Assembly: GCF_042693015.1 (NCBI RefSeq)
Contig: NZ_CP170544.1
Span: forward strand, 4,154,001 to 4,218,000
Source of the DNA: Sphingomonas_E sp042693015
GTDB taxonomy: Bacteria; Pseudomonadota; Alphaproteobacteria; Sphingomonadales; Sphingomonadaceae
Direction of reading: 5' to 3'
DNA length: 64,000 bases
Shown here: positions 50,150 through 60,544 of the stretch, one piece after another
Layout: the number at the start of each line of letters is the position of its first letter
Numbering within the stretch: the stretch's first letter is position 1
Notes under the pieces: model-generated
Databases searched by the model: none
Told to the model about the DNA's origin: nothing
The model's input: the letters and a program-made list of their open reading frames with translations, nothing else
Translations under genes and position numbers: made by a program

Positions 50150-52192
50150 ATGTCCGTCATCACTACCGAACGCCATGACGATGTGCTCGTCATCGTTTCG
50201 AACAACCCGCCGATCAACGCGCTGGGTCATGCGGTCCGCGACGGGATCAAGCAGGCGCTCGAACAGGCGATTGCCGATCCGGCAGTGAAGGCGGTGGTGA
50301 TCCGCTGCGACGGCCGCACCTTCTTCGCCGGTGCCGACATTACCGAATTCGGCAAGCCGATGCAGGAACCGCAGCTTCCCGGTCTGCTCGAATGGATGGA
50401 ATCGATTGAAAAGCCGGTCGTCGCCGCGATGCACGGCACCGCGCTCGGCGGCGGTCTCGAAACCGCGCTGGCCTCGCACTACCGCATCGCCGTGCCCTCG
50501 GCGAAGATGGGCCTGCCCGAAGTGAAGCTCGGCATCCTGCCCGGCGCCGGCGGCACCCAGCGCCTGCCGCGCGTAGTCGGCGTCCCCGCCGCGCTTGAAA
50601 TGATCGTCGGTGGCGCGCCGATCTCGGCGAAGAAGGCGCTCGAAATCGGCCTCATCGATCGGCTGGCGGGTGAGGACAATCTCGCCGCCGACGCCATCGC
50701 CTTCGCCCGCGAGATCGCCGACCAGCGGCCGCTGCCGCGGGTCAGCGAGAAGCAGGCTGTTGCCGAACCTGGCGTGTTCGATGCGTTTCGCGCCGCGAAT
50801 GCCCGGAAGATGAAGGGCTTCGAGGCGCCGGAGGCTTGCATCCAGGCGATCCAGGCCGCGGCCGAGCTGCCTTATGCGGAGGGTCTTGCGCTCGAACGCT
50901 CGCTGATCGGCAAGCTGCTCGCCTCCGATCAGTCGAAGGCGCAGCGCCACATCTTCTTCGCCGAGCGCGCAGCCGCCAAGATCGATGGGCTTGCCGCCGG
51001 CACGCCGCTGATCCCGATCAAGTCGGTGGGCGTGATCGGCGCCGGCACGATGGGCGGCGGTATCGCCATGAACTTCCTGTCGATCGGCATTCCCGTCACC
51101 ATCCTCGAAATGCAGCAGGAAGCGCTCGATCGCGGTGTCGCGACGATCGGCAAGAATTACGCCGGCAACGTCAAGAGTGGCCGGATGACGCAGGAACAGG
51201 CCGACAAGGCCACGTCGCTGCTCACGCCCACCCTCAGCTATGACGATCTCTCGACCGTCGATCTCGTCATCGAGGCGGTGTTCGAGAATATGGACGTGAA
51301 GAAGGAGGTGTTCGGCAAGCTCGACAAGGTCGCGAAGCCGGGCGCGATCCTCGCCTCCAACACCTCCTATCTCGATGTCGACGAAATCGCGTCCGCCACG
51401 TCGCGGCCCGAATATGTGCTCGGCCTCCACTTCTTCTCGCCCGCCAACGTGATGAAGCTCTTGGAAGTCGTGCGCGGTGCGAAGACATCGGATTCGGTGC
51501 TCGCCACGGCCATGGATTTGGCCAAGAAGATCAAGAAGATCGCCGTCGTCGCCGGCGTCTGCTACGGCTTCATCGGCAACCGCATGCTGAAGCCGCGCCA
51601 GGATCAGGCGGGCCAGCTCATCCTCGAAGGCGCCAAGCCTTCGGATGTCGATCGCGTCTTCCTCGATTTCGGCTTCCCGATGGGGCCGTTCCAGCTCGCC
51701 GATCTCGCCGGGCTCGATATCGGCTGGCACCGCGATCCCACCCGTCGCGAAACCGTGCGCGAGGCGCTCTGCGCCGAAGGCCGGCTCGGCCAGAAATCGG
51801 GCGGCGGCTTCTACGACTATGACGAGAAGCGCAACCGCACGCCCTCGCCGGTCGCCGAAAAGATCATCGCCGAATTCGCCGCGGCAAAGGGCATTCCCCA
51901 GCGCCAGATCTCGGACGAGGAGATCCGCGAGCGGTGCCTCTACACCATGGTCAACGAAGGCGCGAAGATCCTCGAGGAAGGCAAGGCGCAGCGCGCTTCC
52001 GACATCGATGTCGTCTGGGTCTATGGCTATGGCTGGCCGGTCTATCGCGGCGGCCCGATGTTGTGGGCGGACCAGATCGGCCTGAAGACCGTCGTCGATG
52101 GCCTGAAGCGCCAGGCGGACCGCCTCGGCAAGGATTTCACCGTGTCGCCGCTGCTCCTCGAGAAGGCCGAAAGCGGCAAGACGTTCAATTAA
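50150..52192 (+). CDS. FadB/FadJ-like fusion: enoyl-CoA hydratase and 3-hydroxyacyl-CoA dehydrogenase
   Basis: A 680-residue bifunctional beta-oxidation protein. The hydratase/isomerase domain (about residues 1-190) has CDGRTFFAGADITEFG and GTALGGGLETALASHYRIAVP, and MGLPEVKLGILPGAGGTQRLPR. The dehydrogenase domain starts near residue 290 with VGVIGAGTMGGGIAMNFLS and continues with HFFSPANVMKLLEVVRG. ATG 50150 has AGGAG upstream and is preferred to TTG 50123. No thiolase follows in the window, so the thiolytic step must be elsewhere. Whether it belongs to a FadB- or FadJ-type complex is not decided. Confidence 0.93.
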   Translation: MSVITTERHDDVLVIVSNNPPINALGHAVRDGIKQALEQAIADPAVKAVVIRCDGRTFFAGADITEFGKPMQEPQLPGLLEWMESIEKPVVAAMHGTALGGGLETALASHYRIAVPSAKMGLPEVKLGILPGAGGTQRLPRVVGVPAALEMIVGGAPISAKKALEIGLIDRLAGEDNLAADAIAFAREIADQRPLPRVSEKQAVAEPGVFDAFRAANARKMKGFEAPEACIQAIQAAAELPYAEGLALERSLIGKLLASDQSKAQRHIFFAERAAAKIDGLAAGTPLIPIKSVGVIGAGTMGGGIAMNFLSIGIPVTILEMQQEALDRGVATIGKNYAGNVKSGRMTQEQADKATSLLTPTLSYDDLSTVDLVIEAVFENMDVKKEVFGKLDKVAKPGAILASNTSYLDVDEIASATSRPEYVLGLHFFSPANVMKLLEVVRGAKTSDSVLATAMDLAKKIKKIAVVAGVCYGFIGNRMLKPRQDQAGQLILEGAKPSDVDRVFLDFGFPMGPFQLADLAGLDIGWHRDPTRRETVREALCAEGRLGQKSGGGFYDYDEKRNRTPSPVAEKIIAEFAAAKGIPQRQISDEEIRERCLYTMVNEGAKILEEGKAQRASDIDVVWVYGYGWPVYRGGPMLWADQIGLKTVVDGLKRQADRLGKDFTVSPLLLEKAESGKTFN

Positions 52193-52205
52193 TCTGTCTT
52201 CTTCG

Positions 52206-52240
52206 CCCTCTCCCGCATGCGGGAGAGGGTTGGGTGAGGG
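52206..52240. repeat. REP-like palindromic element (copy 2)
   Basis: CCCTCTCCCGCA and TGCGGGAGAGGG form a perfect 12-bp palindrome without a loop, followed by TTGGGTGAGGG, the tail of a common intergenic repeat in sphingomonads and other proteobacteria. It lies 13 bp after the FadB-like gene stop and shares its core with the element at 42788-42813. Confidence 0.75.
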
Positions 52241-52245
52241 TCTTC

Positions 52246-52601
52246 TTATTCCTCGAACAACTGCGCCACGACCCAGCGATTCCCATCGGGATCGCCCACC
52301 ATCGTGTAACGCCCCCAACTTTCCGCACGAATCTCGCTCACATCCACGCCCTTGGCCGCCAGCCGGCGCTGTTCCGCCTCCACATCCGGCACGCTTTGCA
52401 TCAGCCCCTGCTGGCAGCCCGGCGGCATCGCGTCGAACCAGTTGACCAGAAAGCCCCGCCGCCCGGCGGCTGCAACTGAATCCAGCGCGCCGTCGGCCCC
52501 ATCGGATCGTCGCGCAGCACCGCGAAATTCATCACCTCGACATAGAAGCTTTTGGCCCGGTCCTGATCGGCGACGGGCACCGATACGATTGCGATCGGCA
52601 T
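52246..52601 (-). pseudogene. VOC-family (glyoxalase-like) gene with a frameshift
   Basis: From ATG 52601 the frame reads as a vicinal-oxygen-chelate protein (VSVPVADQDRAKSFYVEVMNFAVL, WIQLQPPGG). It then leaves the family pattern at a CCCC run (52454-52457 on plus, GGGG on the coding strand) and would continue in the next frame as FLVNWFDAMPPGCQQGLM, then VDVSEIRAESWGRYTMVGDP with a normal C-terminal strand. Adding one G restores the frame, so this is either a recent single-base deletion or a sequencing error in a homopolymer. Full length would be about 119 residues, normal for VOC. Confidence 0.8.
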
Positions 52602-52683
52602 TTTCCTCCCCCTTGGTCTGAGACTGCGATAGGCTCGCCTCATGACACCCGCGGCCTGCGGGTCAAGCGATACAGGATGCTCC

Positions 52684-54000
52684 ATGACGGACGAAACCGA
52701 AGCCGATCTCAGCGGCGCCACGCCGCGTCGCCGTCCCAAGCCCGACATTGTCGAGCTGGGCGGCCGCCCCTTGAAGCCCGCGACCCTGATGATGGGGCAC
52801 GGTTATGATCCGATGCTCTCCGAAGGCGCGCTGAAGCCGCCGATCTTCCTCACCTCCACCTTCGTTTTCGAAAATGCCGCCGCCGGCAAGCGCCACTTCG
52901 AAGGTGTCACCGGCAAACGGCCGGGCGGCGCCGAGGGACTCGTCTATTCGCGCTTCAACGGCCCCAATCAGGAAATCCTTGAGGATCGGCTCGGCGTCTG
53001 GGAGGATGCGGAGGACGCGCTCACCTTCTCCTCGGGCATGGCCGCGATCGCGACGGTGCTGCTCGCTCTGGTCAAGCCTGGCGACACCATCGTCCACTCC
53101 GCCCCGCTCTATGCGGCGACGGAGACTTTGATCGGCAAGATCCTCGGCCGCTTCGGCGTCCACTGGATCGATTTCCCCGCGGGGGCCAGCCGCGCCGAGA
53201 TCGATGCGGTGATGGCGAAGGCCCAAGGGGCCGGCCGCGTCGCGCTCATCTATCTCGAAAGCCCCGCCAACCCGACCAACCAGCTCGTCGATATCGAGGC
53301 AGTGAAGGCGTCGCGCGATGCGCTGTTCGGCAATGGCCCCGATGCCCCGCCGATCGCGATCGACAATACCTTCCTCGGGCCGCTGTGGCAGAAGCCACTC
53401 CGCCACGGCGCCGATCTCGTCCTCTATTCGCTCACCAAATATGCCGGCGGGCATAGCGATCTCGTCGCGGGCGGCGCGGTCGGGTCGAAGGCGGCGATCG
53501 CGCCGATCCGGGCGATGCGCAACACGATCGGCACGATCACCGATCCGCATTCGGCGTGGATGCTGCTGCGTTCGCTGGAGACGCTGGAACTCCGCATGAG
53601 CCGCGCCGGCGAGAATGCCGCCAAGGTCTGCGCATTCTTGCGCGATCATCCCAAGGTGGAAAAAGTCGGCTATCTCGGTTTCCTTGAGGAAGGCTCCAGC
53701 CAAGCCGACATCTACCGCCGCCACTGCACCGGCGCCGGTTCCACCTTCTCGCTCTATCTGAAGGGCGGCGAGAAGGAGAGCTTCGCCTTCCTCGATGCGC
53801 TCAGGATCGCCAAGCTCGCGGTCAGCCTCGGCGGCACCGAGACGCTGGCGAGCGCGCCCGCGGCGATGACGCATCTTTCCGTCCCCGATGCCCGCAAGCA
53901 GGCGCTGGGCATCACCGACAATCTCGTCCGCATCTCGATCGGGGTGGAGGATGCCGACGATCTCGTCGCCGACATGGAGCAGGCGCTCAAAAAGGTCTGA
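52684..54000 (+). CDS. Cystathionine gamma-synthase-family PLP enzyme
   Basis: A 438-residue trans-sulfuration-family enzyme with fold-type I. The PLP lysine is in VLYSLTKYAGGHSDLVAG, with TFSSGMAAIATVLLALVKPGD and IDNTFLGPLWQKPLRHGAD. It is longer than MetB (about 390) because of an N-terminal extension containing RRRPKPDIVELG. Its chemistry could be a cystathionine gamma-synthase, a methionine gamma-lyase or an O-acylhomoserine sulfhydrylase. ATG 52684 (AGGA seven bases upstream) is preferred to ATG 52642. Confidence 0.85.
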   Translation: MTDETEADLSGATPRRRPKPDIVELGGRPLKPATLMMGHGYDPMLSEGALKPPIFLTSTFVFENAAAGKRHFEGVTGKRPGGAEGLVYSRFNGPNQEILEDRLGVWEDAEDALTFSSGMAAIATVLLALVKPGDTIVHSAPLYAATETLIGKILGRFGVHWIDFPAGASRAEIDAVMAKAQGAGRVALIYLESPANPTNQLVDIEAVKASRDALFGNGPDAPPIAIDNTFLGPLWQKPLRHGADLVLYSLTKYAGGHSDLVAGGAVGSKAAIAPIRAMRNTIGTITDPHSAWMLLRSLETLELRMSRAGENAAKVCAFLRDHPKVEKVGYLGFLEEGSSQADIYRRHCTGAGSTFSLYLKGGEKESFAFLDALRIAKLAVSLGGTETLASAPAAMTHLSVPDARKQALGITDNLVRISIGVEDADDLVADMEQALKKV

Positions 54001-54009
54001 TTTCGGCTG

Positions 54010-54037
54010 CCGCCCCGGAGGATTCCGGGGCGGTTTG
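54010..54037 (+). terminator. Intrinsic terminator after the PLP enzyme gene
   Basis: CCGCCCCGGA and TCCGGGGCGG form a perfect 10-bp stem with a GGAT loop, followed by TTTG, 9 bp after the stop codon at 54000. It separates this gene from the PQQ dehydrogenase. Confidence 0.85.
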
Positions 54038-54142
54038 TCCCGTCCGGCAAAAGCGGCCCGATCGCCGCGGCCTTCGCTGTTGCGCCAACCACTCTCGATG
54101 GTCGATGGACTGTCGTCCAAAATCAGCAGCGGAGAGGGCGGG

Positions 54143-56101
54143 ATGCGCGACAGGCGCCGGATGGCAATGTGGGGCGGCGTGCTGCTGCTCGCCGGGTGCG
54201 GGCAATCCGCCGGCCCGATCGATCATAGCGGGCCGCTGGCCGACTGGCGCTTCTATGGCGGCGATCAGGATGCCAGCCATTATTCGCCCGCCACCCAGAT
54301 CACGCCCGCCAATGCCGGCGCGTTGAAACCGGCCTGGACCTACCATATCGGCATGCTCGACGTGCCCGAAGGCGTGTCGCCCACCTTCGAGGCGACGCCG
54401 ATCGTCGCCGACGGCAAGATGTTCGTCTGCTCCGGCCTTGGCAAGGTCGCCGCGGTCGATCCGGAGACCGGCAAGCAGATCTGGGCCAACGAGCATAAGG
54501 CCGATCCCACCAACGCCTATCTGATCAACTGCCGCGGCGTGACCTATTATAAGGACCCCGCGCCGCTCGTGCCCACAGGCGGCACCGCGCCCGAATGCCC
54601 GACGCGCATCCTGGTCGGTAGCCTCGACGGGCGCCTGCGCGCGCTCGATGCCGAGACCGGTAAGCCCTGTGCCAGCTTCGGCGACAAGGGCGTGCTCGAT
54701 CTGACCCAGGGGCTGGGGCCGGTGAAGCCCGGCGACTATGCGATCTCGTCACCGCCGGTCGTGGTCGACGGCAAGATCATCCTCGGCGGTCGCGTGCCCG
54801 ATAATATGCGCGTCGATGTACCCGCGGGCGTGATCCGCGCCTTCGACGTTCACACCGGCAAGCTTGCCTGGGCGTGGAATCCGCTGCCGCCGGGCGTCAC
54901 CGACGCTGCCAACGCGCCCGCCGGCGAGCCTTATGTCCGCGCGACGGCCAATAGCTGGGCGCCGCTCTCCGCCGATCCCGCTCGCAACCTTGTCTTTGTG
55001 CCGACCGGCAATGCCGGCCCCGATCATATCGGCGTGGATCGCGGCGGCCGCGATTACTGGTCCGCCTCGGTGGTGGCGCTCGACGCGCGCACCGGCCAGC
55101 CGAAATGGCGCTTCCAGACGGTCCATCACGATGTCTGGGATTATGACGTCCCGGCCCAGCCTCTGCTGTTCGATCTGAAGCGCGACGGCAAGGCGATCCC
55201 TGCGCTCGCGCAGGCGACCAAGCAGGGCCATATCTTCATCCTCAACCGCGAGACGGGCGAACCGCTGTTCGGGGTAGAGGAGCGGCCAGTGCCGCAGGAC
55301 GGCGCGCTCCCCGGCGAGAAATTGTCGCCCACCCAGCCCTTCCCCAGGGATGCCGCGCTCAACGTCCGGCGTGAGCTCACCCGCGACGACATGTGGGGCT
55401 TCACTCCGTGGGACAAGGCCAAGTGCCGCGAGCTGTTCGACAGCGCCAACTGGAAGGGTGTGTTCACCCCGCCATCGACACGGGGGACGATCTTCTTCCC
55501 CAGCTTCATGGGCGTGAACAATTGGGGCGGCCTCGCGATCGATCCGGTCAACCAGATTCTCGTCGTCAACACCACCCAGGTGCCGGCGATCGTGAAGATG
55601 GTGCCGCGCAAGGAAACCGATGCGATGCTGGCGCGCGGTGAACGGCTGCTGCCCAGCTTCGGTGCGCCTTACGGCAACACGATGAACCCGATGCTGTCTC
55701 CCTTCGGCGCGCCGTGTGTGAAGCCGCCATGGGGCACCTTGCTGGCGATCGACCTCAAGACCGCGAAGAAGCTCTGGGAAGTGCCATTGGGCTCGACCCG
55801 CGATCTCGCGCCTTGGCCGATGTGGATGGATCTAGGCGTGCCCAACATGGGCGGTGCCGTCGTCACCGCATCGGGCGTGGTGTTCATCGGCGCTACGACC
55901 GACAATTTCCTGCGCGCCTTCGATATCCGCACGGGCCGCGAATTGTGGAAGGGGCGGCTGCCGGCGGGCGGGCAGGCGACCCCGGTCACCTACCGGCTCA
56001 AGAAGGACGGCAAGCAATATGTCGCGATCGCGGCGGGCGGCCACAAATATCTCGGCACCACCGTCGGCGATTCGCTGGTCGCCTTCGCGCTCGAAAAGTG
56101 A
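54143..56101 (+). CDS. PQQ-dependent dehydrogenase lipoprotein (glucose-dehydrogenase-like barrel)
   Basis: A 652-residue periplasmic enzyme with an eight-bladed quinoprotein propeller. ATG 54143 follows GGAGAGGGCGG and gives a lipobox ending LLLAGC. The PQQ-barrel motifs DWRFYGGDQDASHYSPATQI at the start and DLAPWPMWMDLGVPNMGG and AIAAGGHKYLGTTVGDSLVAFAL at the end resemble membrane glucose dehydrogenase, but the N-terminal five-helix domain is absent. Substrate unknown; alcohols or sugars are typical. No cytochrome c domain or PQQ biosynthesis gene is in the window. Confidence 0.88.
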   Translation: MRDRRRMAMWGGVLLLAGCGQSAGPIDHSGPLADWRFYGGDQDASHYSPATQITPANAGALKPAWTYHIGMLDVPEGVSPTFEATPIVADGKMFVCSGLGKVAAVDPETGKQIWANEHKADPTNAYLINCRGVTYYKDPAPLVPTGGTAPECPTRILVGSLDGRLRALDAETGKPCASFGDKGVLDLTQGLGPVKPGDYAISSPPVVVDGKIILGGRVPDNMRVDVPAGVIRAFDVHTGKLAWAWNPLPPGVTDAANAPAGEPYVRATANSWAPLSADPARNLVFVPTGNAGPDHIGVDRGGRDYWSASVVALDARTGQPKWRFQTVHHDVWDYDVPAQPLLFDLKRDGKAIPALAQATKQGHIFILNRETGEPLFGVEERPVPQDGALPGEKLSPTQPFPRDAALNVRRELTRDDMWGFTPWDKAKCRELFDSANWKGVFTPPSTRGTIFFPSFMGVNNWGGLAIDPVNQILVVNTTQVPAIVKMVPRKETDAMLARGERLLPSFGAPYGNTMNPMLSPFGAPCVKPPWGTLLAIDLKTAKKLWEVPLGSTRDLAPWPMWMDLGVPNMGGAVVTASGVVFIGATTDNFLRAFDIRTGRELWKGRLPAGGQATPVTYRLKKDGKQYVAIAAGGHKYLGTTVGDSLVAFALEK

Positions 56102-56122
56102 GGGCACTCTGCTGAAACGGAA

Positions 56123-56155
56123 AGGGCCCCGGCCGCTTGCGCGATCGAGGCCCCT
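56123..56155 (-). terminator. Intrinsic terminator downstream of the PEP-CTERM metalloprotease
   Basis: On the minus strand, AGGGGCCTCG and CGGGGCCCT pair with one bulge and are followed by TTTCC, 37 bp after the stop at 56192. It would end that transcript and lies close to the stop of the convergent PQQ-dehydrogenase gene. Confidence 0.65.
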
Positions 56156-56191
56156 CCGCTTGGCCGGGCTGATACAAGCCCGACAGGGGAA

Positions 56192-57424
56192 TCAGGCGGT
56201 GGCGTAACGCCGTCCGCTGAACCGGCGGAGCGTGCCGCCGATCAGGCCGAAGCCAAGGATCATCTGCGCCCAGGTCGCCGGCTCGGGCACCGCCCGCGCT
56301 GTCGAGAAGGCGTAGTTCGGGTTGGAAAGCACGTCGATATTCGGGTTCCAGCCGATCGCATCGAACAGGGCCAGGTCCAGCCCGCGAATGATGCCCATCT
56401 GACCGAAGGCTACGGTCGGGTCCATGACGCCCAGCTGCGGCAGGCCCTTGGCCGAATCCTTCCAGTGCGATGCCTGGCGGCCGTCGCCGTTATAAGCGCC
56501 GGTCGAAAAGAAGCCGCCATTATAGACCGTCTGGCCGCCGTCGATCGAGAAATAGCCGTCGCTGCCCGGCGTCCAGTTCAGTTGCGGCCCGCCCGGTCCG
56601 GGCGAATTGGGATCGTTCGTGTAACGGAACAGATCCATCGCATAGCCCCAATAATCGTCATTCACCGGATAGTCGTCGAACAGACCGGCCACCTCGCCGT
56701 TCGGGCGGCCCAGGAAGTCATAATCGTCGACGCCGCTGGTGAAGCCGAGCGTGTGGCCGATCTCGTGGATCGCGACCGAGATGAAGTCGATCTTGTCGGC
56801 ATCGATGCCGTCGGTCGGATCGAAATCGAAGGCGAAGTCGGAGCTGAACTGGATGTCGCCGTCCGCGCCGGCCGGCAATCCGGTCAGGCCGATCGCCTTG
56901 ATCACCGAGGAATTCACCGCGACGACCGAGTTGTTGAAGCTCTTGTCGTTGTCGAACACCTGCTTCGAATTGTCGATGCCCAGCTTGTTCACCGGATCGA
57001 CATAGCCCGGCGTGATCACGTCGACCGCGCCGGTCGAGGCGCCGCCTAGGCCAACGCCGCCGGCCGACAGCGGGGCCAGCACCTTGGTGGCATCAAGGGC
57101 GGTCGTGCCGCTCGCGCTGAGCGCGCTCTGATAATCTTGGATGTTCATCAGGAACAGCCGGCTGCTGGCGCCGCCGATGATGTTCGGGTCGCCGAAGGAG
57201 GCGAAGCTGATGTTCAGGTTGACGGTCACGTCGTTGGTAAGGACGCTTTCCCAGTACCGCGCGGCGACGTTGAAGCCGAATTCGGCCGCACTGCCTGCGA
57301 CAGTCCCGTCGTCCGCAAACACGATATTGACGGCATGGGCGGGCGACGCTGCACCGATGATCGCAGCGGTGGCCAGTGCCGTCCCGAGCAAGGCCCTGCG
57401 CAATTCCGAAGCTACTTTGGACAT
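56192..57424 (-). CDS. Secreted zinc metalloprotease with PEPxxWA-CTERM anchor (NF038122-like)
   Basis: A 410-residue precursor with a signal peptide (ALATAAIIGAASPAHA), mature N-terminus VNIVFADDG, and the zinc motif SVAIHEIGHTLGFTSGVD. The third histidine of classical metzincins is absent, which I recall as typical of this PEP-CTERM metalloprotease group, so activity is probable but unproven. The C-terminus PEPATWAQMILGFGLIGG followed by arginines is a sorting signal for the exosortase pathway. No exosortase gene is nearby. The leader carries a large inverted repeat (see separate feature). Confidence 0.85.
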   Translation of the reverse strand: MSKVASELRRALLGTALATAAIIGAASPAHAVNIVFADDGTVAGSAAEFGFNVAARYWESVLTNDVTVNLNISFASFGDPNIIGGASSRLFLMNIQDYQSALSASGTTALDATKVLAPLSAGGVGLGGASTGAVDVITPGYVDPVNKLGIDNSKQVFDNDKSFNNSVVAVNSSVIKAIGLTGLPAGADGDIQFSSDFAFDFDPTDGIDADKIDFISVAIHEIGHTLGFTSGVDDYDFLGRPNGEVAGLFDDYPVNDDYWGYAMDLFRYTNDPNSPGPGGPQLNWTPGSDGYFSIDGGQTVYNGGFFSTGAYNGDGRQASHWKDSAKGLPQLGVMDPTVAFGQMGIIRGLDLALFDAIGWNPNIDVLSNPNYAFSTARAVPEPATWAQMILGFGLIGGTLRRFSGRRYATA

Positions 57425-57447
57425 GGTTGGTTTCCCCTGATTAGGTC

Positions 57448-57500
57448 AACCGAGTCACGTTCTTCCGGGCGCGCCCACTATCTCCGGAAGAGACTCGGTT
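57448..57500 (-). promoter_or_regulatory. Nested inverted repeat in the metalloprotease leader
   Basis: AACCGAGTC (57448-57456) pairs with GACTCGGTT (57492-57500), and TCTTCCGG (57461-57468) with CCGGAAGA (57484-57491). Together they form 17 bp of stem with a 4-base bulge (ACGT) and a 15-base loop. The base is about 9 bp from the ribosome-binding site AGGGG of the gene starting at 57424. GGTTA and TAACC (57497-57501, 57510-57514) could pair instead, giving mutually exclusive structures. I do not recognise a known riboswitch. Confidence 0.65.
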
Positions 57501-57580
57501 ACAGCCTGTTAACCAATAGGAACCTGGCCTGCTTTCCGGTCAAGACCTCGAATTCGGCTGCCCTGTTTTGGGACGATGCA

Positions 57581-57615
57581 AAGCAAAAGGCCCGGAGTCT
57601 TTCGACCCCGGGCCT
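57581..57615 (-). terminator. Intrinsic terminator after acnA
   Basis: On the minus strand AGGCCCGG and CCGGGCCT, with an inner GTC/GAC pair and one mismatch, form an 11-bp stem around GAAA, followed by TTTTGCTTTG. It lies 29 bp after the acnA stop codon at 57644. Confidence 0.9.
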
Positions 57616-57643
57616 CCAAGCTGTCTTCCGAAACTCTTGGCCG

Positions 57644-60328
<2,685 letters not shown>

Positions 60329-60544
60329 GGGCTGTTCCCTTTATGCTGCAACGCGAGAGTCCCGGCGCCCTTAGCAGGCGAGATCGGGCTGGGGAAAGCC
60401 TGAATCAAGCGGCGATCGCGCCATCGTGCCTGCGGCGAAACGGCCAGCACCCCGCGATCGGGCCAAGGATCGCCGGTTGAGGCTTTCCCGCCCCGCGAAG
60501 CAGTGTGAACCTGCCGCACAACCAGAGCCCTCGGGAGTGCCCAG

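Noticed and set aside
50036..52318. Open frame of 760 codons on the minus strand opposite the FadB-like gene
   Set aside because: Antisense to well-supported beta-oxidation motifs and to the REP-like repeat, with no own motif.
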